This document shows positions 1 to 7,836 of a stretch of 30,257 bases of DNA, piece after piece. Every line of letters starts with the position of its first letter. The stretch's first letter is position 1. Below the pieces are notes generated by a model that did no database searches, had not been told where the DNA came from, and saw only the letters and a list, made by a program, of their open reading frames with translations. The position numbers were made by a program, and so were the translations under genes. The DNA is from CAKSXP01 sp964539115 (GTDB lineage: Bacteria; Bacillota; Clostridia; Oscillospirales; Oscillospiraceae): assembly GCA_964539115.1 (NCBI GenBank), contig CAZIHY010000016.1:1-30257 (forward strand), in the 5' to 3' direction.

Positions 1-1803
1 TATCCCCGATTGTGTCTTGTACATAAGGGCGTACTTACCGTTGAGGGCCATAAGTTCCTCGTGTGTGCCTTTTTCTGCGATCACTCCGTTTTCGATTAAA
101 ATAATGATATCGGAGTCGCGAATAGTGGAAAGGCGGTGCGCAATGATAAAGGAGGTGCGCCCTTCACAGATGCTCAGCATGGCACGGCGGATCTTCTGCT
201 CCGTGACAGTATCGACAGAGCTTGTCGCCTCGTCCAGGATCATGATCGGAGCGTTTGTGAGCACTGCACGCGCGATCGTGAGCAGCTGACGCTCGCCTTG
301 TGAGAGTTCTGCGCCGCCCTGTTCGAGCACGGTGTCATAACCGTTCGGAAGCCTTTCGATGAACGCATCTGCGCCGGCGATACCGGCGGCTTCTTTGATC
401 TGCTCCATCGTTGCATCATCCTGTCCGTAGGCGATGTTCTCTTTCACGGTTGAAGCAAATAGGGCGGTATCCTGCAGCACGACGCCGAAAATCTCACGCA
501 GGTCACGCATCCTGTAATCCCGCAGATCGTGCCCGTCAAGCATTATGCTTCCGCCTGTTACGTCGTAGAAGCGCGTCAGCAGATTTATTATCGTGGTTTT
601 TCCGGAGCCGGTCGGACCGACAATGGCGACCTGGGTGCCGGCGGGGATAGACAGTGAGATATCCTTCAGTACGGGTTTATCCGGGTCATAGCCGAACTGC
701 ACGTGATCCATAATAATATCTCCACGGGGGTTTTCCAGCGGGAATGTGTTTTCCCTGTCCTCCGGTTCGGATTCCTCATCGAGAATTTCAAATACGCGCT
801 CCGCACCTGCCACGGCGGTCTGGAAATTGTTATAGATATTAGCTATCTCCACAAATGGACGGGTGAATTGGCGGACATAGAGAAGAAAGCTGGTGATCAA
901 TCCGATGTCAGAAATGCTACCGTTTACGAACAGCACGCCGCTGAAGACCGCTATCGCAACATAGCAGAGGTTGTTGATAACATTCATGAGCGGCATGAGG
1001 TATCCAGACCAGATCAGTGCACGGATGGAAATACGGCAGAGGGCCTCGTTTTTTTCCTCAAACTCCCGTTCCATCTCATCCTCGCGGCAAAACGCTTTAA
1101 TTACCGAGAGGCCGGAGATGCTTTCCTCGATCTGTCCGTTCAGGATGCCGAGATTTTTCTGCTGTTCGGCGAAAAGCTTTTTGGTGTGCCTGGTTACGAC
1201 CTTTGTCAAAACAAAGATCAGAACAACGCCGATGAGTGAGATGAGCGTCAGGAGCGGACTGAGGCAGAGCATCATGATAAGGATGCCGATGATAGTGAAA
1301 CCATAGGTCAGAAGAAGGGTCAGTGAATTTGATATTGTGGTGCTGATATTGTCCACATCATTCGTGAGCCTGCTCATCAGTTCGCCGTGCTGGTGGCGGT
1401 CAAAGAAGGAAAGCGGAAGTGTTTTAATTTTATTAAACAGTGTGAGCCGTATATGATGGATGATCCGCTGCCCGATGGAGGCCATCAGGAATTGCTGTAA
1501 AAACTTGACCAGCCATTCGCTGACATACAGCGCGATGAGAATGAGCAGGACAACAGTGATCGGATCGCCCGCTTTTATAACGGTTATCACGTTTCCCGTA
1601 ATATACGGAGATAAAATCGACGCGCCGGACGCAAGTGCGGAGAGAAGCAGTATCCATCCGAGACCCTTGCGGTGTCCTTTCGTCAGCGCCCACAGCCGCA
1701 GGAGCGTTCCTTTGAGGTTTTTGGGTTTTACAACGACAGTTCCGCGCCCGGGGCGGGAAATTCCGTTAAGATTGTCAGGAGGCGCTGCGTTATTATTTGC
1801 CAT
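1..1803 (-). CDS. ABC exporter half-transporter, catalytic-site partner (3' end cut by window)
   Basis: This is a membrane-spanning half-transporter (TMD-NBD order) that pumps lipids, drugs or peptides out of the cell using ATP. It reads from ATG at 1803 to the window edge without a stop, giving 601 residues, so only a few C-terminal residues are missing. About 60 hydrophilic residues precede the first membrane helix. The nucleotide domain has a Walker A GPTGSGKTT, an ABC signature altered to LSQGE, and a Walker B ending in LDEATSS with the catalytic Glu at residue 525. The start overlaps the stop of the upstream half-transporter by 11 bp, so the two are translated together. A canonical Glu with an altered signature is what is known for the partner subunit of TM287/288-, BmrCD- or LmrCD-type heterodimers. 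The substrate cannot be read from sequence. Confidence 0.93.
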   Translation of the reverse strand, partial: MANNNAAPPDNLNGISRPGRGTVVVKPKNLKGTLLRLWALTKGHRKGLGWILLLSALASGASILSPYITGNVITVIKAGDPITVVLLILIALYVSEWLVKFLQQFLMASIGQRIIHHIRLTLFNKIKTLPLSFFDRHQHGELMSRLTNDVDNISTTISNSLTLLLTYGFTIIGILIMMLCLSPLLTLISLIGVVLIFVLTKVVTRHTKKLFAEQQKNLGILNGQIEESISGLSVIKAFCREDEMEREFEEKNEALCRISIRALIWSGYLMPLMNVINNLCYVAIAVFSGVLFVNGSISDIGLITSFLLYVRQFTRPFVEIANIYNNFQTAVAGAERVFEILDEESEPEDRENTFPLENPRGDIIMDHVQFGYDPDKPVLKDISLSIPAGTQVAIVGPTGSGKTTIINLLTRFYDVTGGSIMLDGHDLRDYRMRDLREIFGVVLQDTALFASTVKENIAYGQDDATMEQIKEAAGIAGADAFIERLPNGYDTVLEQGGAELSQGERQLLTIARAVLTNAPIMILDEATSSVDTVTEQKIRRAMLSICEGRTSFIIAHRLSTIRDSDIIILIENGVIAEKGTHEELMALNGKYALMYKTQSGI

Positions 1804-3511
1804 TTGTTTCGCCTCCTATCTGTGAATCGTAAATTTCATGGTATGTTTTGCAGCTGTTCATCAATTCCTCGTGTGAGCCGAAGCCCTGCACAGTGCCGTT
1901 GTCAAGGCAAAGGATGCAGTCGGCGCGCATTACGGTGGAGATACGCTGGCTGATCAAAAGGACCGTGGTACTGCCGCCCATGCTTTGCAATCCGTTCAGA
2001 ACGGTGGCCTCCGTCTGTGCGTCAAGGGCGCTGGTGCAGTCGTCAAGGATCAGTATACGCGGATCGTGGAGAAGGGCGCGTGCAAGGGATAGCCGCTGCT
2101 TCTGTCCGCCTGACAGATTGACGCCGCCCTGCCCGAGCTGTGTATTATAGCCCTGTGCGGTTTCACGGATAAAGGGATCCGCGCAGGCGATTTTCGCCGC
2201 CTCTGTAATTTCCTCGTCGCTTGCATCCTGGCGTCCCCAGCGGAGGTTGTCGCTGATCTTTCCGCTAAAAAGCAGCGCTTTCTGCTGGACAACGGCGATC
2301 GCCGTGCGCAGGAGCTCTTCGTCGACCTGTGTAACGTCACATCCGTCGATCAGGATCTGCCCCTCTGTTGCGTCATAAAAGCGTGGGATAAGGTTTACAA
2401 GAGTGGTCTTGCCTGAGCCGGTCGGACCGATGATGCCGACGGTCTTTCCCGCAGGAATATGGAAACTTACGTCTTTCAAAGCCTCCTGTCCCGCTCCCGC
2501 ATAGGCGAAGGATACGCGGTCGAACACAATATCTCCTTTGATCTCCGGCCTAAGGGGAGTTTCCGGTACGGCCTGTGCCGGAAACTCGTCAAGCACTTCC
2601 TGAATGCGTTCCGAGGAGGCCATCGCGCGTACCGCGGTGTTTATGACGTTGGCGATCATGGTGACAGCAAACAATACCTGCGTCATGTAGTTGACTGACG
2701 CCATCAGCCGCCCGATATGCGCACTGTCCTGACTTCTTGATATCCAAAGTAGGAGGACAATACCAAAATTGACGGCAAGATTGATCAGCGGGGAGAAAAC
2801 TGCCATTACATAGAGAGCCTCTGTATTTGCCTGTGCAAGATACTGGGAGGAGACGTCGAATTTTTCGGTTTCCTCGTCCTCGGCGCGAAAGGCCTTGACC
2901 ACGCGGACAGAGGAAAGAAATTCCCGCGTTACGCCGTTGAGCCTGTCGAGCCTTTTCTGTACGGCGCCAAACTTCGGGTAACCGATTTTCATATTGCAGA
3001 GGATCAAAAATGCCACGACTGCGACGACAACTACCATGATGGGCGCCTGTTTTGGTGTCTGGATGATGATAAGAATGATCGCGCCGATACAGGTGATCGG
3101 AGATTTGACCATCATGCGCATCAAGCTGTTGATAAATTCCTGCACTTGTGTCACGTCATTGGTGATGCGGGTAATTATTGACGCGGGTTGAAGGCGGTCT
3201 ATATTTTCAAGCGACAGTTTCTGTACGTTATGGTACATATCCCGTCGCATTTCCTTGCCGATCGTCTGTGAAGTGCGGCTGGCAAAACGGTTGCGCATTA
3301 TGGCGGAGACCGCGCCGACAGCCGCTATCCCGAGCATTATCGCGCCGTAAAACAGTATACGGTGGATATCCGCGTTTTCAACGCCTTCGTCCACTATGTA
3401 AGACATGAAGGTAGGCTGGAGCAGGTCAGCGAGAGCTTCCATTGTCAGAAACAGGGTGGATATCAGGAAAATTCCGATATGCCGCCGAAGATAATTAAGA
3501 ATCAGTTTCAT
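1793..3511 (-). CDS. ABC exporter half-transporter, degenerate-site partner
   Basis: First gene of a two-gene multidrug-type ABC exporter operon, 572 residues: six membrane helices followed by an ATP-binding domain. Walker A GPTGSGKTT begins near residue 362 and the signature is a canonical LSGGQ. Walker B reads LILDD, so Asp 491 stands where the catalytic Glu should be. In known heterodimeric exporters one ATP site is degenerate in exactly this way while the partner subunit keeps Glu, as the downstream gene does. I chose ATG at 3511 because GAAGGGTGAT lies at a usable distance upstream. A GTG at 3526 would add five residues but has its purine run directly against the start codon. A strong promoter lies at 3557-3585. 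Function as an exporter is secure; the substrate is unknown. Confidence 0.93.
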   Translation of the reverse strand: MKLILNYLRRHIGIFLISTLFLTMEALADLLQPTFMSYIVDEGVENADIHRILFYGAIMLGIAAVGAVSAIMRNRFASRTSQTIGKEMRRDMYHNVQKLSLENIDRLQPASIITRITNDVTQVQEFINSLMRMMVKSPITCIGAIILIIIQTPKQAPIMVVVVAVVAFLILCNMKIGYPKFGAVQKRLDRLNGVTREFLSSVRVVKAFRAEDEETEKFDVSSQYLAQANTEALYVMAVFSPLINLAVNFGIVLLLWISRSQDSAHIGRLMASVNYMTQVLFAVTMIANVINTAVRAMASSERIQEVLDEFPAQAVPETPLRPEIKGDIVFDRVSFAYAGAGQEALKDVSFHIPAGKTVGIIGPTGSGKTTLVNLIPRFYDATEGQILIDGCDVTQVDEELLRTAIAVVQQKALLFSGKISDNLRWGRQDASDEEITEAAKIACADPFIRETAQGYNTQLGQGGVNLSGGQKQRLSLARALLHDPRILILDDCTSALDAQTEATVLNGLQSMGGSTTVLLISQRISTVMRADCILCLDNGTVQGFGSHEELMNSCKTYHEIYDSQIGGETNGK

Positions 3512-3556
3512 CCTTTTTTCGATCACCCTTCACTTAAAAACATTAGGTACCGGAAC

Positions 3557-3585
3557 ATTATAACGCGCTGCACAAGCTTTTTCAA
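3557..3585 (-). promoter_or_regulatory. Promoter of the ABC exporter operon
   Basis: On the minus strand a -35 box TTGAAA (3580-3585) and a perfect -10 TATAAT (3557-3562) are separated by 17 bp. Transcription should start near 3550, leaving a leader of about 40 nt before the ATG at 3511. The promoter lies back to back with that of the MATE gene about 100 bp away. Confidence 0.8.
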
Positions 3586-3680
3586 GATGCCTTTTACATA
3601 AAGCGTTCCCCAAAGGCCCACAAAGGCAGTTTCTACGGTCCAAACGCCGCTGAAAGTAAAGCGTCCGGTGAATCGAAAGG

Positions 3681-3709
3681 TTGCTAAACAGGCAAATATA
3701 TACTATAAT
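3681..3709 (+). promoter_or_regulatory. Promoter of the MATE efflux gene, near-leaderless
   Basis: A -35 box TTGCTA (3681-3686) and a perfect -10 TATAAT (3704-3709) are 17 bp apart. The ATG at 3724 lies only 14 nt after the -10, so a normal start point leaves about 7 nt of leader and no room for a ribosome binding site. Confidence 0.75.
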
Positions 3710-3723
3710 ATAACTTTGTAAAT

Positions 3724-5130
3724 ATGACATCGAAATGGAGAGATGCCGTCTTGCATTACCTTAGACAGGGTAAAACCTTTTACAGGGAATATTTCTTGCT
3801 TATGATACCGATGGTATTCCAGCAGTTCATAACAAATTTGATGAGCCTTGCCGATACGTTTATGGTCGGCGTGCTCGGAGAGACGGAGTTGGCCGCAGTC
3901 ACAATGGCGAACAGCCCGCTCTTTGTCGTACAGCTGCTGATCTTCGGAATACAGAGCGGCGCATGCGTGCTTGTTGCGCAGTACCACGGCAAAGGCAATT
4001 CTGACGCTATCAATAAGGTGCTTGGCATCGGTTTTTATGTGTCATGTGTCTTTTCGCTGCTAGTAGTTGCGGTTGAGGTGATAGCGCCTGAGAGCGTGAT
4101 GCGGGTGCTGACCAATAATGAAAGCCTGGTCGTTCCCGGAGCCGCGTATTCCCGCGTAGTGTGCATTTCTTATTTTTTCAGTGCGGTCAGCGGCATATAT
4201 ATCGCCGTCCAGCGCAGCATGGGAAACACGCGTTTCGGAGCTTTTGTATTGTCGGCGTCGGGGCTTTTGAACATTTTCCTCAACTGGATAATGATATTCG
4301 GCAAATTCGGCTTTCCGGCAATGGGGGTTTCCGGCGCAGCCCTTGCAACAGTCATAAGCCGCGTGCTGGAGGTGGCGGCATGCGCTGTCTATGCAGCCGC
4401 GGATAAGAAATTCCGTTTAAAACCCGCGCTGATGCTCCGCCCGGGAAAGATCATAGTGCGGGATTTTGCCAAATTTTCGCTGCCAGTCGTCATAAATGAG
4501 ACGCTCTGGTCGGCGGCAACCTCGCTTTATACGGTTATAATGGGCCATATGGCTGACAATACGCCGATCATTGCTGCGTATACGATAGCCGGAAATCTCG
4601 AGAGGGTGCTGACGGTGTGCCTGTTTGCGTCCAGCGGAGCGGCGGCGATCATTATCGGACGCGAGATAGGAAAGGGCAACCGGGAGGATGTTTTCGGCAA
4701 GGCGGTCACACTGAATATACTGGCGATCGCAATGGGTATTTTCAGCATGGTGCTCGTTCTTATCATGCGCGTATTCTTCGCGAAGGACTATATTTTCCCG
4801 CTGATGGGGCTCAGCACGGACGCCGTGGATACCGGGCTTTATATGCTGACAGTTATAAGTTTCGTTCTTCCGCTGCGCTCGCTGAATCTGACCAATGTTG
4901 TAGGAGTATTTCGCGGCGGCGGAGACGTATACTTTGCGATGGCGGCCGATATAGTGCCGATCTACTTCGTCTGCCTGCCCGCCTGTGCTATCCTCGCGCT
5001 GGTGCTGAAGCAGGATATTCATATCGTATATATCTGCATGTTTCTTGACGACATTGTGAAGGTGTTTGCGTGTCTGCTGCGCCTGCGGTCCAGGAAGTGG
5101 ATAAACGACGTAACGCGAGAGGTCATATAA
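3724..5130 (+). CDS. MATE family multidrug/Na+ efflux transporter
   Basis: An inner-membrane antiporter of 468 residues with about 12 hydrophobic segments, the usual MATE length and topology. The N-terminal stretch with PMVFQQF, LADTFMVG and ELAAVTMANSP is typical of the family, and a second homologous half begins near residue 240 (LPVVINETLWSA). MATE proteins expel cationic drugs or metabolites using an Na+ or H+ gradient. The gene diverges from an ABC exporter operon, so two efflux systems share one intergenic region. The ATG at 3724 has no ribosome binding site and almost no leader. A TTG at 3751 (codon 10) is preceded by GGAGA at a 10-nt distance and is an alternative start, which would keep every membrane segment. 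Family assignment is secure; the substrate is unknown. Confidence 0.93.
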   Translation: MTSKWRDAVLHYLRQGKTFYREYFLLMIPMVFQQFITNLMSLADTFMVGVLGETELAAVTMANSPLFVVQLLIFGIQSGACVLVAQYHGKGNSDAINKVLGIGFYVSCVFSLLVVAVEVIAPESVMRVLTNNESLVVPGAAYSRVVCISYFFSAVSGIYIAVQRSMGNTRFGAFVLSASGLLNIFLNWIMIFGKFGFPAMGVSGAALATVISRVLEVAACAVYAAADKKFRLKPALMLRPGKIIVRDFAKFSLPVVINETLWSAATSLYTVIMGHMADNTPIIAAYTIAGNLERVLTVCLFASSGAAAIIIGREIGKGNREDVFGKAVTLNILAIAMGIFSMVLVLIMRVFFAKDYIFPLMGLSTDAVDTGLYMLTVISFVLPLRSLNLTNVVGVFRGGGDVYFAMAADIVPIYFVCLPACAILALVLKQDIHIVYICMFLDDIVKVFACLLRLRSRKWINDVTREVI

Positions 5131-5132
5131 AT

Positions 5133-6989
5133 ATGAGAAGGAAACTGCTTTTTATTTCGGCGCTTCTGGCGCTGTGCTGCCTGCTTTGTGCCTGCGGCGA
5201 TTCGGAGGGCGGTCTTCTGCCGCTGGCGGAGACGCAGCAGCCGGCACAGGATGAGCAGCAGACATCCGAGCCGGAAAAGGAAAAGTTTGATGGGCGCATT
5301 GAGCAGATAGAGATCAACCAAGCGCTCAGCTATGATGAGAACGGCATGCCGATGGAGAATTTCGCCGCGAAGAAAACAACGACGGTCTTTGCTCGGCTGT
5401 CCGAGGCCGTCCTGCCCGACCCGGAGACGGGGACGCAGTACCTTGAGGTCACGCGTGAAGGGGAGCTTGTAGGGCGCTGGCCGCCCAGCGAGCTCTCGGA
5501 CAGCATGAACCTCTGCTTCAATATAATAGGAGACGACGTCTTCAGGTTGTTGGAAGGCGAGTATGAGTTCACTGTTTATATAGACGGCATAAGTGCGAGC
5601 CGAAACGCCGTGCTGACGGCGACGCGCGATATAAGCATTCTGGTCGTTCCCGTCAGCGCCGGTTTCGCTGGGTCGGTATCGACCGCCCAGGGGTGTGAGG
5701 ACGCACTGTGGCATATGAAATCCTGCTGGCCTGTCAGCGAGGACAGCTGGGAGATAACGATTGCCGAAACGCTGGATTTTTCCGACTTGGATATGCGCCG
5801 CGAGGGGAACATGTTTGCGCTCTGGCAGGAATTGAGCCGTAACTCGGACGAGTATGATATGGTTATCGGCTTTGTATCTGGCCAGATGGGAGCGGGACAG
5901 AATGTCCCAAGCTACACGCAGGGTAAAAACACGATGATAATCGCCCTCGACGCGGCCAATTCTGAAGCGATGGTGTCACATGTGGCGGCGCACTTTTTCG
6001 GTGTTGGCGACGAGTATGACGGAGGCGCTTTCAGTATTGGGGTCAATTGCCCGCCGGACGGCGTCTCGGGCGTCTCGCTCGAGAGTCCGTATGAGTCCAT
6101 TACGATAACGGGCGGAGGCAGGAAAAATGCGCAGGATTATGGACTTTACTGCTCCGGCTGCGTTATAACGCCGGACCAGATCGCCTTTGACAGCAAATCC
6201 TTTCGGCAAATGGGGTATGCCGCGAGCTTCATGTCGGGCAGCGGGGAATACAGCCAGAATTACTGGATAACCGCCGATATCTGGAACCGTCTGTTTGAGG
6301 AGTTCACGAGCGAAAAGAAACAGCCGGCCGGCGCAAAGTATGACACAGCGTTCGGAGTGCGCATCACGGGCGCACTCTGCGCCGACGGGTCTTTTGAGGC
6401 GGAGCGTATGTCTGCCCTGCCTGACACTCCCATAACCCCTGTTTCGGCCGCTGAGGGCGCGCCGTATAGTGTGGTTTTCGAGGATACGAACGGCAGCATT
6501 ATAAGCCAGACCTATTTGGACCCAGACTTTTTCATCCTCTCCGATCCCGTTGGTGAATCGGATTATACGTTGCTCGATGTTTCCGTCGCTGTGCCCGAGG
6601 GGGCAGTGCTCCTTCGCATGTACGGACCGAAGCTGACGGAGGATGAGGATGGAAATGAGGTTTACGTTACCGACAGCATCTGGGAATATGAGATAAGCGA
6701 AAACGTGCCGTCAGCCTCAATAACGAATATCAGCGAGAACAGGGAGTTTTCCGGAACGATATGGGTTGAATGGACCGGGTCTGACGATGACGGTGACAGC
6801 CTCTATTACACTGTCAGCTTTGTCTGCGACGACGGAACTGAGATCGAGGTGTATGCCGGGACTGGCAGCACATGCCCCGTCGACCTGGGACAGCTTCCGC
6901 TGGCCTCGGGAGCGCGTATCCGCCTGCGCTGCACAGACGGGTTCAACGCAGTCGTTTCGGACAGCGCCGCGTTTATTTCGCTTGGTTAA
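5133..6989 (+). CDS. Secreted metzincin/M64-like lipoprotein with degenerate HExxH
   Basis: A 618-residue predicted lipoprotein. The ATG at 5133 is preceded by GAGAGG at 10 nt and begins a short basic n-region, a hydrophobic core and a lipobox-like LLCAC with the modified Cys at about residue 21. An in-frame ATG at 5070 lies inside the MATE gene and would bury the signal. A serine/glutamate-rich linker follows. A central domain resembles the IgA-peptidase M64 group: H283, H287, G290 and D293-E294-Y295 match HExxHxxGxxDEY spacing, and M367 in a small-residue turn could be the Met-turn. Residue 284 is Val, not the catalytic Glu. The C-terminal 150 residues look like a beta-sandwich, fibronectin-like domain. 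It overlaps the MATE region closely but is probably unrelated in function. Proteolytic activity is doubtful. Confidence 0.8.
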   Translation: MRRKLLFISALLALCCLLCACGDSEGGLLPLAETQQPAQDEQQTSEPEKEKFDGRIEQIEINQALSYDENGMPMENFAAKKTTTVFARLSEAVLPDPETGTQYLEVTREGELVGRWPPSELSDSMNLCFNIIGDDVFRLLEGEYEFTVYIDGISASRNAVLTATRDISILVVPVSAGFAGSVSTAQGCEDALWHMKSCWPVSEDSWEITIAETLDFSDLDMRREGNMFALWQELSRNSDEYDMVIGFVSGQMGAGQNVPSYTQGKNTMIIALDAANSEAMVSHVAAHFFGVGDEYDGGAFSIGVNCPPDGVSGVSLESPYESITITGGGRKNAQDYGLYCSGCVITPDQIAFDSKSFRQMGYAASFMSGSGEYSQNYWITADIWNRLFEEFTSEKKQPAGAKYDTAFGVRITGALCADGSFEAERMSALPDTPITPVSAAEGAPYSVVFEDTNGSIISQTYLDPDFFILSDPVGESDYTLLDVSVAVPEGAVLLRMYGPKLTEDEDGNEVYVTDSIWEYEISENVPSASITNISENREFSGTIWVEWTGSDDDGDSLYYTVSFVCDDGTEIEVYAGTGSTCPVDLGQLPLASGARIRLRCTDGFNAVVSDSAAFISLG

Positions 6990-7013
6990 AAAATATTGAT
7001 GGGAGAAACAGCT

Positions 7014-7666
7014 ATGAAAATGATGAGAAGAATTGTACTGTCTGCATTTATTCTGGTATTGCTGCTGTGCGCGGGGTGCGGCTCCGGAACTCCGGATTAC
7101 CCCGAACTCGCAAGTGCCGACACGAGCGGGATGACTCTCGAAACGGCGGAAAATGATACACTGAAGATCAGCTATCCTTCCGATGAGTGGATAGCGGACA
7201 ATGGAACTGACCCACTGACGCTGTATTATATCGATACGCTTGATTCTGACATCGGATATGTCAATATTAATGTCCAGCTGTCTCAGGCGTACAACGGGAG
7301 CTGACTGAGAGCGTCATGAAGTCCGTGACCGGTGAGATCGAAAACCAGGCGAGCTTTATAACTGTCGGTCTGACGGAGATGCGCCTGCTCAACGGCGAGC
7401 CGGTTATCTATTCCGAGGTCACGACGAGCTTTAACGAAGAGACGATCGACTATATGATCGATAATGGTGTGTGGACCGAGGATTGGATAGATGCAAACGG
7501 CGGGCGCGAGGCGTTCCTGGCGATTCCGGATACGGAGCAGGTTTACCTCTATGCCGTGGTGGACGGAAACCTCTATATCTATATCGGGACTTACTACGAG
7601 GATGCAGACAAGCAGACGGTCATAGACGCTATGACAGTATTTATCCAGACGACAGAGGCAAAATAA
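7014..7666 (+). pseudogene. Small lipoprotein gene disrupted by a -1 frameshift
   Basis: Translation starts at ATG 7014 behind GGGAG at 8 nt and gives a lipoprotein signal with LLCAGC (Cys about residue 22). The frame stops at TGA 7302-7304. The remaining protein continues at once in another frame to TAA at 7664-7666, rich in Tyr/Ile beta-strand-like sequence. Adding one G to the GGG run at 7296-7298 would restore one frame of about 217 residues reading through AYNGELTESVMKS. This could be a true pseudogene, a slippage-controlled gene, or an assembly error. I recognise no family; it resembles generic clostridial surface lipoproteins with a PsbP-like size. It sits 24 bp after the M64-like lipoprotein and was probably cotranscribed with it. 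Confidence 0.75.
7316..7666 (+). CDS. C-terminal fragment of the frameshifted lipoprotein
   Basis: A 116-codon open frame that begins with ATG 7316, 11 nt after the stop that ends the first half of the lipoprotein. It has no signal peptide and only a weak GAGAG in front, so any independent expression would depend on re-initiation by ribosomes that end at 7304. The upstream part of the same frame (Leu-Thr-Glu-Ser-Val) joins smoothly to the first half, which argues it is simply the displaced remainder of one protein. Confidence 0.45.
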   Translation: MKSVTGEIENQASFITVGLTEMRLLNGEPVIYSEVTTSFNEETIDYMIDNGVWTEDWIDANGGREAFLAIPDTEQVYLYAVVDGNLYIYIGTYYEDADKQTVIDAMTVFIQTTEAK

Positions 7667-7689
7667 TAAGAAAAAAGAGAGCCCTCTGC

Positions 7690-7822
7690 AAAATGGACAG
7701 GACCAGTAAAAACGGACAATGGACAAACGCCCCCTGATGTAGGAAAAAGAACTACATCAGGGGGCGTTTTCATGTCAAAGCGAAGATACACACATGTGCA
7801 GGCGCTTCTGCTTTATATGTAA
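7690..7822 (+). mobile_element. Remnant of the left end of an IS3-type insertion sequence (tentative)
   Basis: An ATG at 7772 opens a 16-codon frame beginning MSKRRYTHVQALL, which resembles the first residues of many clostridial IS3-type orfA transposase proteins, before it runs into unrelated codons and stops at 7820-7822. It is preceded by a long hairpin with U tail, a common way for such elements to keep outside transcription from reaching their transposase. Sequence with repeated GGACA words (7694-7726) lies just before. No transposase body, right end or target duplication is visible, so only the left tip remains. The assignment rests on recall of the family and could be wrong. Confidence 0.45.
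7725..7770. terminator. Strong bidirectional terminator between the lipoprotein and gapA
   Basis: A 14-bp perfect stem (7728-7741 with 7753-7766) has an 11-nt purine-rich loop. It is flanked by AAA on the left and TTTT on the right, so it can end transcription from both the rightward lipoprotein operon and the leftward gapA. It appears to belong to the IS remnant. Confidence 0.85.
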
Positions 7823-7836
7823 TTTTTATTGCAGGG

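Noticed and set aside
5070..5132. An earlier ATG for the M64-like lipoprotein
   Set aside because: It would put 21 charged residues before the signal peptide and lies inside the MATE gene; the ATG at 5133 has the ribosome site.
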